Source: Bemisia tabaci | Lineage: Eukaryota; Arthropoda; Insecta; Hemiptera; Aleyrodidae | Assembly: GCF_918797505.1 (NCBI RefSeq) | Contig: NC_092795.1 | Location: 29,685,131-29,749,130, forward strand | Length of the DNA: 64,000 nucleotides | Direction: 5' to 3' | Shown: positions 1 to 10,546 of the stretch, in pieces | Layout: every line of letters begins with the position of its first letter | How positions within the stretch are numbered: the first letter of the stretch is position 1 | Program-made: the position numbers and the translations under genes | The notes under the pieces: model-generated | Seen by the model: only the letters and a program-made list of their open reading frames with translations | Told to the model about the DNA's origin: nothing | The model's database searches: none

Positions 1-330
1 GACTTCCGATTCGTTCCTGTAGTGCTCAAGATTCACCGGACACAAAGCTAGTTTCTCAGAATTTTTTGTCTTTCGTGATGTTCGAAAACTCACCTCTCAG
101 TGTGATAAGAGTCCAGGGCGAGATGTCTTTTGGGATGTTGAGCCTGATGTCTCTGCCTAACCGGGGGCCAATCCAGAGTGCGCCACCTTCCACTCGGTCG
201 TTGAATGCGTTGCCGCTCCTCCCAACTCGCGGAAAAGCCATTAAACCTTGCTTTTTCACTTGTCGATCCATCAGGTCTGGAACGAAAATATAGTGTTCAA
301 CTAATTTTACATCGTTTATAGCAACCTTAG
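1..330. other. No gene recognised
   Basis: Short overlapping frames on both strands without family resemblance, codon bias or splice context. No repeat boundary was seen before the MITE at 331. Confidence 0.5.
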
Positions 331-496
331 CAGTGGTTCGGCGTGCTTCGCGATCTATCGATTGATCTGGCAAGTAAACCTATGGAAAAGGATCGATAAA
401 CAGGGTGTTTGCAACGAACATCTCATTAATCGCGATTCTTTACCGTAACTTAACATGGATGAATATTGATAATCTATCATTTACGCCTCACCACTG
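331..496. mobile_element. hAT-type MITE, copy 1 (degenerate)
   Basis: About 166 bp starting CAGTGG and ending CCACTG. It shares the internal block AAACCTATGGAAAAGGATCG and the later GATTCTTTACC block with the copies at 32367-32529 and 50249-50415. The flanking octamers AACCTTAG (323-330) and GACCTTAT (497-504) match at 6 of 8 positions, as expected of a decayed 8-bp hAT target duplication. It has no coding capacity. Confidence 0.75.
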
Positions 497-548
497 GACC
501 TTATCGACGAGCTCGGCCAGACAGTGATCTTAAGGTGGAGTTGGATAG

Positions 549-1356
549 CAGGGCCGGATTAAGGGGGTGGCCACACGGGCCGCGGCCCATGGCGGCAAAT
601 CTATAGGGGGCAGCAAATTTTGCAATTTTTTTAAATGTAGGTATAAAAAAAAATCGGATTTAGAAAAAAAAATACAAACGAGAAAAGGCGACTAAATCGC
701 TCATTTCCTGAGAGTAAAGTAATTTCTAATTTTTTCGTCTTTCAGTGATACAAGAGACAGCACCTTTAATTAGTCGAGTTAAGAAAGAAACCAAACTCGC
801 AATTTGGCCTGAAACGGCGCGACTTAGAGAGAAATGATGACGAGGACTTGAGATGAAAAGGAGAAACCATCGGTGCGGCGATCGGCATGTAACACATATT
901 AGCGCCTACAAGACAGCACAAATACTTCACGCATTGCGGCAAACACAGTGTGATCAGCGTGAAACGCATAGCTCCTACAAGACTGCGTGAAAACTTCACG
1001 CATTGCGCCAAACACGGTGCGGTCTGCGCGGGGCGGCGGCGGAAGTTAAAATCATTAATCCACATTTATGTTTGTTCTTTCATAATTTTTTCGTTCATTT
1101 CTTATGAGTGGAAGGCCTTGTCCACACAGAGATAGGTTTACGAAACTTAACTTTCGTGTGAAGAGCCGTGAACTTTCGCTAGTAGTGTTGACAGGGCTTT
1201 CCCAGAAAATGTGTTCAACACGAGTAAACGCGTCTTATGCACCCCTCCCCTGCTGGCACGTTCATTTGATAGTTTTTACTGATGTTTCGAAGCGAATGAG
1301 AAGGGGCGGAAAAATACAGGCGGCCCATGGGCGGCAAGTCGGTAAATCCGGCCCTG
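549..1356. mobile_element. Non-autonomous hAT element with exact 8-bp target duplication
   Basis: The 808-bp element begins CAGGGCCGGATTAA and ends with the inverted counterpart TAAATCCGGCCCTG. It is flanked on both sides by the exact octamer TTGGATAG (541-548 and 1357-1364), the duplication length typical of hAT transposons. Subterminal sequence is rich in GGCGGCCCATGGGCGGC. No transposase frame is visible. A fragment of another dispersed repeat lies inside at about 895-1035. The right-end sequence recurs, inverted, at 3678-3756. Confidence 0.88.
895..1035. repeat. Dispersed GCGCCTACAAG / CTTCACGCATTGCG repeat
   Basis: Two adjacent copies of a block containing CCTACAAGAC...CTTCACGCATTGCG followed by CAAACACRGTG. 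The same core words form the palindromes at 8495-8568 and 11350-11422. It lies inside the hAT element at 549-1356. It is not coding. Confidence 0.6.
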
Positions 1357-2431
1357 TTGGATAGTATGAATTTATGAAAGCAAGGGAACCAGGACATCCG
1401 ACATTCAAGAGAAGGGCCAGAGGTTGATTTTTGTCTTATTCGCACAATACAAATTCTCTACAAAATAACACTTTTAACGCTAACTTAACTGTCAGGAAAG
1501 AACTTGACCATGCCAGAGGTTGATCCAAAGAGGTAAAATTCGAAAAATGTCCCCGATTGGAAACAATTCACCCGCAAAAAAGTCAAATTTAAACCATAGA
1601 AGGAAAGGAGAAGGGGGCAGGGGGCTATCCTCCAATCGATGCCCAGGTGCAGTGTGCATGGAGGAACCAACCAACTGGACGTATTAAGGTTCTACGTATT
1701 CTTCCCCATGAATGAAATAAGGCCTCGAGAACTGACGCATGGTGCAAAAGCAATAAACACAGTTCTACAAGCTTGAACGATTTTGGAAAGCTTGTAGACT
1801 ATGCTTTTATACATAAAAATTTTCGTACTACATACATAAAAATTTTCGTTCGGTAATACCGCTTAAATCACGTTTTTCATACGTGTCCCAAGTAGCATTT
1901 TTCAATGTAAAAGTTGCAACAAGTTGAAACAATGTTGGTATTAGTTGCAACAAAGTTGCAACTTTCGGACAACTTTCGGTCGATAAGTGCCGATTTTCGG
2001 CGATCTGATCGGAAGACGAAGTTGCAACCTGCTGAGATTGCAAAATTGCTGCACCAAAGTTGTTTAAAATCTAAATATAGGCAGCCAGCAATACTTTGAA
2101 TTTGAAACATGTTTCAACTTAATTTCAACTAGTTCCAACAATGATAGCTCCTTCGGGGGAGAGAGTAGGCAATCTGCACATCGATCTATTAGTCGCAAGA
2201 ATCAAACGATTTTGTTGCAAATTGTTGCAACCTCTGCTACTTGGGGTGTTATGAACGTCTCGCCAGAAATACGGCTTACTGGCTCATCTAGATGCGTGAG
2301 AAAGTTTCTCCGTACCCAGGACAAAATACGTTCTTGGAAGTTGGCAACGCAGCGTTTCGTTCGTTCGAAGATAAGTACGGCGATCGGTATTTGCCGAAGC
2401 AAACCGCCATATCCGGAATCGATCGTTTATA
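1357..2431. other. No gene; GTTGCAAC-rich stretch
   Basis: No supported gene. Around 1905-2240 the words GTTGCAAC and AGTTGAAACA recur in both orientations, suggesting a decayed inverted-repeat element without clear ends. A 16-bp direct duplication (ACATAAAAATTTTCGT) occurs at about 1811-1849. Short frames here look like chance. Confidence 0.45.
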
Positions 2432-3006
2432 CACGGAGAAAAAAACTTCGTGCGTGGGACCCGAAGTTTAGGTCATATGGATCTCTGAAGTTTTCGGATT
2501 GAGAATCTGAACACTTTAGATCTAGCTGTCGAGGTTCGGATCACACACTGAGAAAAAACTATGGTTTATAAACCTATTAGAGGTAAATATGGAACACCTA
2601 TAATAGTCGTAAATAAACTAATGATTCTCGGTCTGTGAACCATACTAAGGTCTCTGTACCTAATTAAGGTACCCCGTACCATAACTAAGGTATATGTGCT
2701 ATTATTATATGTAGAGGTACTACTATTAGTGGTGTTCCATATTTACCTCTAATAGGTTTATAAGCCATAGTTTTTTCTCAGTGACATCTGCAACTTCAGT
2801 CCTTACATCTGAAGTACTTCGGTTTTCATATCCGAAAAACTTCGGTTCTCACATCTGAAGTACTTCAGATGTAAGGACTGAAGTTTCAGATGTGCGATCC
2901 GAACCTCGACAGCTAGATCTAAAGTGTTCAGATGCTCAATCCCAAAACTTCAGAGATCCATATGACCTAAACTTCGGGTCCCACGCACGAAGTTTTTTTC
3001 TCCGTG
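2432..3006. mobile_element. Palindromic CACGGAGAAAA-ended element (outer, interrupted)
   Basis: Near-perfect inverted arms of about 115 bp run from CACGGAGAAAAAAACTTCG on the left to its complement ending CTCCGTG on the right. Differences between arms are few (for example TTTTCGGATT against TTTTGGGATT). The left arm is split by the element at 2546-2783. No frame inside codes for a recognisable protein. The termini resemble CACTA-class ends, but no convincing target duplication flanks this outer element. Confidence 0.8.
2546..2783. mobile_element. Palindromic CACTGAGAAAAA MITE nested in the element above
   Basis: The 238-bp palindromic element starts CACTGAGAAAAAACTATGG and ends with the inverse. 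The other arm of the host element preserves the uninterrupted sequence, showing that this copy inserted into it and duplicated 3 bp (ACA at 2543-2545 and 2784-2786). CACTG ends with a 3-bp duplication fit a CACTA (EnSpm)-type MITE. A related copy is at 4095-4312. Confidence 0.82.
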
Positions 3007-3670
3007 CACCGGTTAAAATGAAGGAAAATGTAAGTCCTCTTTGTCTATACCTTTGTCTATCAATTTCAATAATCAGCCGGCTGGTGGATGATTGATGGAG
3101 AAAGGCTTGCGGAGATGCCTGATGACGAACATACCTTTCAGCTCTCTCGGCCCTGATTGAGACGTCTTGGGCGGACAGCGGACACCCCGACCGTCGATTC
3201 GTAGCTTTACTGGAGAAAGGTCGTAACTCCGTTTCCTCGAGGATTCTAGACACAACGAAAATCAAATACACGGAGGGTTCTCCCCGGCTTTAACTACGAG
3301 TTTATCCCGATATAACCGTGATTGTGCCAGCGATGCCTCGCCGATCGAGATTCATACCGTAACCCTCTCATCCTCGCGTGAGCTGGACCGATTAACAACT
3401 TTTCGAAGCTCCTCATCTCCTCCGCACTGAGGATTACGTCACGAGTCTGCTCAGGGACGCCTCCAAACCTTCGCTTAAAACTCACTTGGGACCCTTCTCG
3501 AGAAAAGGGACCGCAAAAAAAAATTGTTGATCACATTTTATGAAAAACATAAACCGTTGATTGTAGAGCATACGAATGGATTATTTGCGCGAGTCATAGT
3601 AGAGAATCTTGTTTTGGTGGTTTTAGTTTATGGTAAAATTGATAAGATCCGTCCAAAAGTGAAAGTATGC
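3007..3670. other. No gene recognised
   Basis: Mixed sequence. Around 3015-3100 there is weak similarity to 23385-23460 (AGCCSGCTGGTKG words), indicating a shared decayed repeat. No coding signal was found. Confidence 0.4.
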
Positions 3671-3677
3671 TCAACAT

Positions 3678-3756
3678 GGCCGGATTTACCTACTTACCGC
3701 CCATGGGCCGCCTGTATTTTGCCGCACATGGGCCGCCTTTATTTTGCCGCCCCCTT
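3678..3756. repeat. Fragment of hAT terminus
   Basis: Begins GGCCGGATTTACCTACTTAC and continues through CCGCCCATGGGCCGCCTG, matching the inverted right terminal region of the hAT element at 549-1356. The GGGCCGCC...ATTTTGCCGC motif is repeated twice. The outermost CAG is altered and the opposite end is absent, so this is a truncated copy. Confidence 0.65.
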
Positions 3757-4094
3757 CTCACTCGTTTTGAAACATCAATAAAAATCATCAAGTGAACGTG
3801 CCGGTGGGAGGAGGAGTGGATAAGACGCGTTTTATTGTGAGGCTCATCGATGCTTTTTCTGGCTCTCTAATTGGCCAGAAATGCAAATGGGGGGGGGGGG
3901 TAATCAATGAGTCTCGAGTTTGTATTATACATTGTTTCAGTTGCAAGGTATTTTTTGATGGAGGGATCCCGAATGTGTGAGATCGACAGGTGGTCGTATG
4001 CCTCAATTTAATGAGATTTTTTGATGCCCTCCATGGAAGGTGACCCACTTTTCGGATCGCTTTTTGAGCTTTGGCAATTTTTGGCGTTGGTGCT

Positions 4095-4312
4095 CACTGA
4101 TGAGAAAAAGCTATGGCTTATAAACCTATTAGTAGTTGATGTGGAACATCAAATAATAGCGCATATTCCTTAGTGATGGTATATATACCTTACGGTAAGA
4201 GATACTTTAGTATGGTTCACAGACCGAGAATCATTAGTTCATTTACGACTATATTAGTGATGTTCCATCTGAACCACTAATTGGCTTATAAAGTCATAGA
4301 TTTTTCTCCGTG
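4095..4312. mobile_element. CACTG-type palindromic MITE
   Basis: About 218 bp with inverted ends CACTGATGAGAAAAAGCTATG and complement ending CTCCGTG. It carries the same GGCTTATAAACCTATTAGT words as the MITE at 2546-2783 and is a diverged relative. No clear target duplication. Confidence 0.7.
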
Positions 4313-4379
4313 TTGTTTCTCTTTAATGTTCCTCAGCCTCACCTCCACGCTTGGCTCCACCCATTGAGTAAAAAAGGTC

Positions 4380-4515
4380 GGTAACAGATACCGAACTTCG
4401 ATTCATATTGAACACCGAACTTTTCTTGTCCTGGCGATCAAAAACTTCGGTTACCTCAGCTGAAAACTCTGTTATCTGAACTGAAAAACTGCGGTGTTCA
4501 ATATGAACCAAAGTA
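4380..4515. repeat. Inverted repeat around 4380-4515
   Basis: A block containing TTCATATTGAACACCGAACTT is followed about 80 bp later by its approximate complement (GCGGTGTTCAATATGAAC). It is probably another decayed foldback MITE. Its position directly after the element at 4095-4312 may indicate nesting. Confidence 0.45.
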
Positions 4516-4878
4516 TGTTCTTAGCCTATTTTTTGTTTCGTGCAGTATGACCTCTTGATTATACTGAAGTGCCGGGCTGCTATAATTTGGTTTTGAAATT
4601 TAATGCGACAGGTATCAGCTCTCTATTTCCGGTGGCGGAAAACTGACAACGGAGAGTTCCGGACTGGGCAATCGGGATTAATTTACGGATTCCGCCGGGC
4701 GTCAGCACACGGCTCATGCGAGCTCAAGCTGTTAATAATTTCTCAAAGTAATGAATGGCACCGATGATTGAGGGCTTAGCGCTAATATTAGTTGCCAACT
4801 TGAATCGGGAATAACACGTCCGAAAACTTATACTTTGAGAACATCTTGACCGATTATTTTTCAAACGGATTACATTAT

Positions 4879-5000
4879 TTGCAATAAGGAACCATTATTT
4901 CTGGGCCATTTTAGAAACGACATACGTGCCATTGATTTCCACATGCAGATGTGTGCTTTGATGGCAGGGCCAGAGATAGTGGTGTGGTTCCTTATTGCAA
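4879..5000. mobile_element. Short MITE with TTGCAATAAGGAACCA ends
   Basis: A 122-bp palindromic unit beginning TTGCAATAAGGAACCATTAT and ending with the inverted ATAGTGGTGTGGTTCCTTAT followed by TGCAA. No coding content. The superfamily could not be assigned. Confidence 0.6.
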
Positions 5001-5256
5001 AATTTAATCGAAACATGGTAAGCTTCAAAATTTCAAAAATGAGGTTTCGATGGAATATCTTGCCCATGCGGTTATATTATAAGAGTTTATTGCATTTTTA
5101 AGGTATCATTTGGTCTATACGATGCATCTGCCATTATGTCTATCTGTATATATCATTATCTATACGATGTATCTGCCATTAGAACTAAGTAGCCTTAAGT
5201 AGAATTTCTCAAAAATTAAGATAAAACTACAGCGGAAAAAATCTCATTAATGCATA

Positions 5257-6455
5257 TGTCGCAGGCAATTAGTCAAATCAGGCATTTAGTCAAATGCCTA
5301 GGCAAATAGTCAAGAAATGTAAGAAACTAACGAAGTTTACTATTTGCCTAGGCATTTGACTAAATGCCTAGGCGCTTGATTAAATGCCTAGGCATTTTAT
5401 TAAATGCCTGAGCATTTGACAAAATGCCGAGAGGTGATCAGGCACATAGTCAAATGAACGGACCGGGGCTAGAGGTGCTTCCATCGCATTTTGAACCGAT
5501 CACCGTACACGGCTCTGTTTGTTTCGGAACCGAAAATGGGTCTTGGAAGCACCAATATACCATCCTCCATTCTTGCTAAATTAACGACTGAAGAAGATTT
5601 TGAAAACTTGCAGAACAAAGGGAATGAAGAAAGAAAACGCTCTAGGGATTCAAATGAGCCGGAACCATCGGATGCACCTGTAGAAAAAGCTGCTAGATTG
5701 GAAGATGACATAAATGATGTCCCTTGCTGTAACTGTCAGACAGGTGGTAAAACTGAACAGTGTTCGACATGTCCTAATGTCTGCCATGCACAATGTGGGC
5801 AAACTACCCTCGAAGACGGGCAAACATCCCTTACCTTCCTTTGTAACTTATGCCAGAATGAAATAGTAATTCGTCAGACACGTTCTGAAACTCATGAAAG
5901 GCAAAAAGATGCAGCAGCTGGCATGGCAGAATCAAGTAAAAAACTGTTTGATGATTTACAAATAGAAGACAAAGTTATTTTAGCCGTCCCAAAAGTCGAT
6001 AGAGGGCCGCTTGATCATCAGAATGTACAAGGTTTCGTAACAGATATTCGTAACGGAGTTTACCAAGTCGGAACTATTGGTGGAATCATAAAAAAATTGG
6101 TGCGCCAGACCTGACCTTCGACGAATCGACTGTGTTGATTTCGACTTTTCACAAATTCCGCGAGAAAAATTCATATCGATCCGTGAGGCGGTTGCAGCCG
6201 GCTCTATGTTTGGCGGCCAAGGTGTTATGAAGTGTTCCTGTAAGCCAAGCAATTTGACTATTTGCCTGATTTTTAACGAGTTTCACTATTTGCCTAAAGG
6301 CCATACGGCATTTAGTCAAATGCCTAGGCTCTTTATCAAATGCCTAGGCACTTTATCAACTGCCTAGGCGAATAGCCAAAGTGGGTTTTCGGTAAAATTT
6401 GACTATTTGCCTAGGCATTTGACTAAATGCCTGATTTGACTAATTGCCTGCGACA
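5257..6455. mobile_element. Ginger-like TIR transposon remnant with exact 4-bp target duplication
   Basis: The 1199-bp element has inverted termini starting TGTCGCAGGCAATTAGTCAA, continuing for more than 50 bp, and flanked by the exact tetramer CATA (5253-5256 and 6456-6459). Subterminal regions carry multiple copies of the palindrome TGCCTAGGCA in both arms, possibly transposase-binding repeats. Its interior holds a plus-strand integrase C-terminal fragment. TGT-starting ends, a 4-bp duplication and an integrase-type protein together match Ginger DNA transposons. Two short relatives with the same first bases occur at 35217-35617 and 61224-61630. Confidence 0.82.
5473..6246 (+). pseudogene. 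Integrase C-terminal fragment with zinc-finger-like Cys cluster (KRBA2/Ginger-like), truncated and frameshifted
   Basis: An open frame from 5473 to a stop at 6112-6114 lacks an initiator ATG at its left edge, and the DDE catalytic core is missing. The first residues (SPYTALF...PKMGL) resemble the segment following the integrase core in KRBA2-like and Ginger proteins. A basic/acidic linker follows, then a cysteine-rich module (CCNCQ, CSTC, CHAQC, CNLC) reminiscent of a PHD-type zinc finger. Next comes a segment with VPKVDRGPLD and VYQVGTIGG, typical of the tail of these proteins. After the stop, another frame continues with residues expected at the family C-terminus (REAVAAG, FGGQG, KCSCK), so a single frameshift lies near 6100. 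It lies entirely inside the TIR element at 5257-6455. The family call is from remembered motifs, without a search. Confidence 0.72.
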
Positions 6456-6713
6456 CATATAGATATGCGATCAATTTTGTCCATCGTACTTTTGCCGTTA
6501 TTTTTTAGGTATTTCACGTACTTCAAAATCGTACTTCACAATAAAATCATAAGAATAACGTATAACGCCAGAGGCGCGAAGCGCTTCCAGGGTTTGGACC
6601 GCGAAGTGGTCGAAGAGCGCACCGTCCTGGTTAAATAAAATACTCTCGAGACATGCTTTTTCGATTTTTTGAAGTTAACTCAAATAAATCAATGTGTGTA
6701 ATAAATTTAAGTC

Positions 6714-6812
6714 AAAAGGAACTATCTCCATAGTGAGATCGTGACTGGGGCCATAAAATCCGTGAGAATAAATCCACGACAGGGCTCATATTAAAATAGA
6801 GATAGTTTCTTT
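6714..6812. mobile_element. Very short hairpin MITE
   Basis: A roughly 99-bp unit whose ends AAAAGGAACTATCTC and GAGATAGTTTCTTT are inverted copies. Not coding. Confidence 0.5.
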
Positions 6813-7876
6813 AGATTCGAGTCCGTCTGATTGGCACGAAAATGATGGCGACATGCGGCACAAAGAACCCAGGATTCACTTTAAAGACCTCCCAATCTCA
6901 GAGAAGTGGCGGAACGCCTTCTCATTGCGTTGAGTTGCTCTTCAAAAGTGTAAAATTTTCCCGCCTGAAGCAAGACGCGGACCGGAAAGACGTCGAGGTG
7001 GCTGAAAAAAGCGTATCAGATCTATGAGTTCCTCCCTCACCCCTTTCCCTGGGCCCCCACGAGGCATCACGCAGTTGAAGGAATTCCGAAAGGAGCAGAA
7101 ATTAAAGAAACGAAATTAAAACGAGCGTCTTGAAAATAGCCGCGATGTTTGACACCGCTCGCCGCTCTCGTCCCGCGAGCCTTTATCCACACCTTTCGAT
7201 GGAGAGGGCTTTCTTGAACAGATGTAAAAGAGGTGAAATTAAAATTACCTGAGGGACGAGCGAGAAAAGTAAATAAAAGCGAAATCCCCTCTTGAAATTG
7301 AAATTACGGCGACAGAACAAAGTTGAGCCGCTGCAGCGCGGTTTTATTCCTCCCGGAAGACTAATCAAGCGTTTTATGCCCACTTTTATGCATGAGGAAG
7401 CGCCGGCTCTTCTTTCGCCTCCTTTGGTCCTTTTTTGCCCAACAATGGATTAATTGGACGCTAACCGCCGACCGAAATATGCGCCCAATTTCCCCTCGAA
7501 ACGAACAAGTGGGCTTGAACAAGGGACGTAATATGTCGATAGTCACTTGAACCGAGCTTAGCAGAATGAGACCACAGCTTTTTCAGCTTATTTCAGAAAC
7601 CACATGTCTGCTATTGTCTTCCCTAAAATACGCGCCCAATTTAGTCTCCAAAGGAGCAAGTGGGCTTGAACATGTGGACGAATTTACTGCCGTGGTTAAG
7701 TTATAGAACGTCTTATAATTATTCGAGCGTTTAAAAAATTTTCCTTCTCAAAATACTAATTTTGACAAAGTCATTAATACTTTTCTTTGATATATTCAAA
7801 TCCCTCACATTGCATTTCGAATCAATGCTCTGCAAAATTAGAAGAAGGATACGTCAAAATTTCCCAGAAATTAGGG
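6813..7876. other. No gene recognised; internal duplicated words
   Basis: No coding support. GCGCCCAATTT followed by an AAGTGGGCTTGAACA block appears twice (about 7480-7530 and 7630-7680), showing a local duplication. Short frames are overlapping and unremarkable. Confidence 0.4.
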
Positions 7877-8494
7877 TTATAGGACATTTCGTCAACGATT
7901 TTTTGTTCGCGCACCTGTTTTTTCTAGTAATTTACGTCCACGCGTTTTTTCGGCACGGGAGTTTTGGTCCACGTGCCAGTTGAGACCCAAAGTTAATTGG
8001 CCCACATGTAAATACTAACGACCATTGCTCACGACGTTTTTGGATGAAAATGTATAATGTCTTGGAAGGATGAGGGTTTGCTTGTTTTTTTTGTTTTGTC
8101 TGTTTGACCCAACGGAGAATAATATATAGTTGAGAGTTTTGGAAAAAATGGGGAACGTCAATTCCATGAGAAAAAATTCACTAAAACTCTCTACACCTCT
8201 TCGGTGTAACAGCAGGACTTAATTATCTTTCAAGAAATTCCCACCTTGTTATACCTGAACTGGATAAACCTCTATATTTGCCTCAGCTGAAGGCTCTTAG
8301 ATTTTTCCTGTGTATGAAACGTATCTTGATTTATTTTGCGAGGAAAGATCTGTACTTTTTAAGGGTATCTGTCTTTCTTAATACGTTCAATTTCGTATAA
8401 TTCTGTGCAACACCTCTGTTACGAAATAGTTGCTGCAGGCGCCGCGCGCCGCCGCGCCGCACGGCGGGCGGGCGGCCAGCGCGGAACGCGCATT

Positions 8495-8568
8495 GGCGCC
8501 TACAATCCTAAGTGGATACTTCAAGCATTGTGCAATGCGTGATGTATCCAATTAGGTTTGTAGGCGCC
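8495..8568. repeat. GGCGCCTACAA palindrome
   Basis: A hairpin-forming palindrome starting GGCGCCTACAATCCTAAG and ending TTAGGTTTGTAGGCGCC, with CAAGCATTGTGCAATGCGTG near the centre. It corresponds to the hairpin at 11350-11422 and sits in an unusually GC-rich pocket (8430-8500). Confidence 0.7.
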
Positions 8569-8962
8569 AGTGAGCCTCTCGCGCTGGCAGCACGCCGCCC
8601 CGCTCTGTCAGGCTTTAATATTTATACTCGCATAGTCAGCGTTTTTAACTCATGATTTTGAAATGTTTGCACACTCTGCATTGTATTCTCATTTGAATTG
8701 ATGGGGAAAAATATGTATCAATTTATCAAAGGAGAATAATAATATAATGTGTGATTTTTAAATATTGGTGGTTCCGTGTCAAATTCAATGATTTCCAAAG
8801 CATTTTAATTTTTTCTTTTACATTTTGTGCTTTTATTTTGCTGCATCGAGGTGTACGCGCAACCAACGCTCAAAATTTGACGTATTTGACTCTAAAAGAT
8901 CGATGTACAAATGGGTTAAAACTAAAGATTGCGTGCTTCTTGGTTTTTTCCCTCTTTTATTC

Positions 8963-9475
8963 ATTTTAGCGGCTCTGGTGCTTGCACTATTAGCGGCTCT
9001 GGTGCTTGCACTAGAGCTGCTATTCCGGACGGTCCCATAGCTGGGGAGTATCAACGGACCATGTTACATTGGAGAGACCGCGTGTTGGTTGATGGGAATC
9101 GGCGCCATTTTCTGCTGTTTAGGGGGGACTGATTTTATTTTAATTGATATCTTTTTCCTGTGAGCGAATGCTATGTTGTGTAGTGTATTTTTGGAATCAT
9201 GGTGATACTGTCAATAATTCAAAACGGGTCTGTGCTTTAATCTCGCACTGGAAAAAATGTACTTTACGTTTAAAATTTGAAAATTCAAATCTATAAGTTT
9301 TCGCGCTTTTTTCGAAGAATGCCGTGGTTGGAGCTTCCTAGTCATACTACTCGACATCAGCTGATAGCAAACAAAGGTTACCAAGGAAACCGTAAACGCG
9401 TAACAACTACCTACCGTCGCCAGAGCCGCTTTCCGACGCGAATGCGTTGGAGCTTCCTGCTTGTTTGCAGTTTCT
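8963..9475. repeat. Nested element with inverted GCGGCTCTGG / CCAGAGCCGC edges
   Basis: Starts with a duplicated AGCGGCTCTGGTGCTTGCACT and ends near CGCCAGAGCCGCTTTCCGAC at about 9418-9440, so its edges are inverted copies. The same sequence in the same orientation lies at 11617-12030 and resumes at about 14785, where a long insertion separates the two parts. Confidence 0.6.
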
Positions 9476-9660
9476 GTCGGGACAACTGCGGCTCATTGAG
9501 ATTAATGTCGCTTGGAAAAGGTTTTACAAATATTTGCCACGTTTTAAAAATATAAATGTTTTCAAAATGAAGTAATAATTTCGTAAAGAAAAAATTAAAA
9601 AAAGAAAAAAAAGTACCTATACATATTATATAAGGTATATTGAACATCAAAATGTCCTGA

Positions 9661-10546
9661 AACCTTTTATGAAAGGGCTCATGATGGCCAATTGGCCAAT
9701 TGGCAAGGCCGAAGGCTCATAAGGCGTTCTTCCTTAGCATGACAGAATATGCGAAAAGAAACTGACGTTTATGGCTCACCTGAATGGCGTACCCAGCTAT
9801 CGATGAAAATCAAAGGCTCAGAAGGTGTTTTTGTAGTAAACAAAGAAGTTCCTATCTCATTGTGTGACTTCGTTGAAGTGACTTGAAGCATTGTGGTCGA
9901 GTTTAAAAGAAAAGAATCGAATTTTTTCTGTCCATCCCAAAAACGACAAATGTGGTATAGTCTTCCCTACCCAGAAATGCGCTTTCATGGACGTGCATTT
10001 TATTCGAAGTCTTTCTGTGAGCGCGGTCCATTTAACATTCAACCCTGAACCATTGCCAGTTTGCGAGAACCTATTGCATTTTCTGCCGCCAACGAGTGCT
10101 TGACTGTATTCTGCGAAAGGGAACTAAGCGCACAGGAACGGTACTGAGCTTCAGCAGATTCTTTTTTTCGTTAAAGGACCGTAAACATACCAAAAATGAA
10201 ATGTACAGGCGAAGTTGCTAATAATCTATCGTAAAAGTCGCGAATTACGTACCTCAATCGCGATGTTTAAGAATCGTCGTTTTTGTTTTACTTTTTATAA
10301 GAATAACAAATGAAAGTTATTCTCTGGATTCTACGCAAAACATTCCCTACAGAATAATGTTTCCCAAAATCAATAAAAATTCCAAGACATGATCGTCCGT
10401 TTTCTTTCGAAAAACTAAAATGTGATAATAAAGCTGCAACGTGAAAATCGAGTTACGTGTCTTTTGCAGTCACGCCGTCGATATGCGGGACCTCTGTACC
10501 GTAAGGAAACTACGGAAAGCACTTGTTTAAAGGGTTTCAGGACATT
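9661..10546. other. No gene; partial MITE terminus at 9705-9745
   Basis: CCGAAGGCTCATAAGGCG followed by TTCTTCCTTAGCA at about 9709-9740 matches one end of the 245-bp MITE family at 15463-15707 and 20124-20372, but no second end is visible. The rest shows no supported feature. Confidence 0.45.

Larger units (their letters stand above)
7877..9560. repeat. Composite repeat, copy 1 (inverted relative to 10547-11513)
   Basis: Begins with GGACATTTCGTCAACGATTT. Parts of this stretch (about 8420-8960 and 9470-9560) reappear in reverse complement at about 10870-11500, while the first 80 bases reappear in direct orientation at 10547-10625. The segment 8963-9470 is an insertion relative to the inverted copy, and is shared in direct orientation with 11608-12030 plus 14780-14830 inside the hAT element. 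No coding frame is supported. Confidence 0.65.

Noticed and set aside
2936..3271. 111-codon minus-strand frame
   Set aside because: A large part lies in the terminal arm of a MITE and the rest is not recognised.
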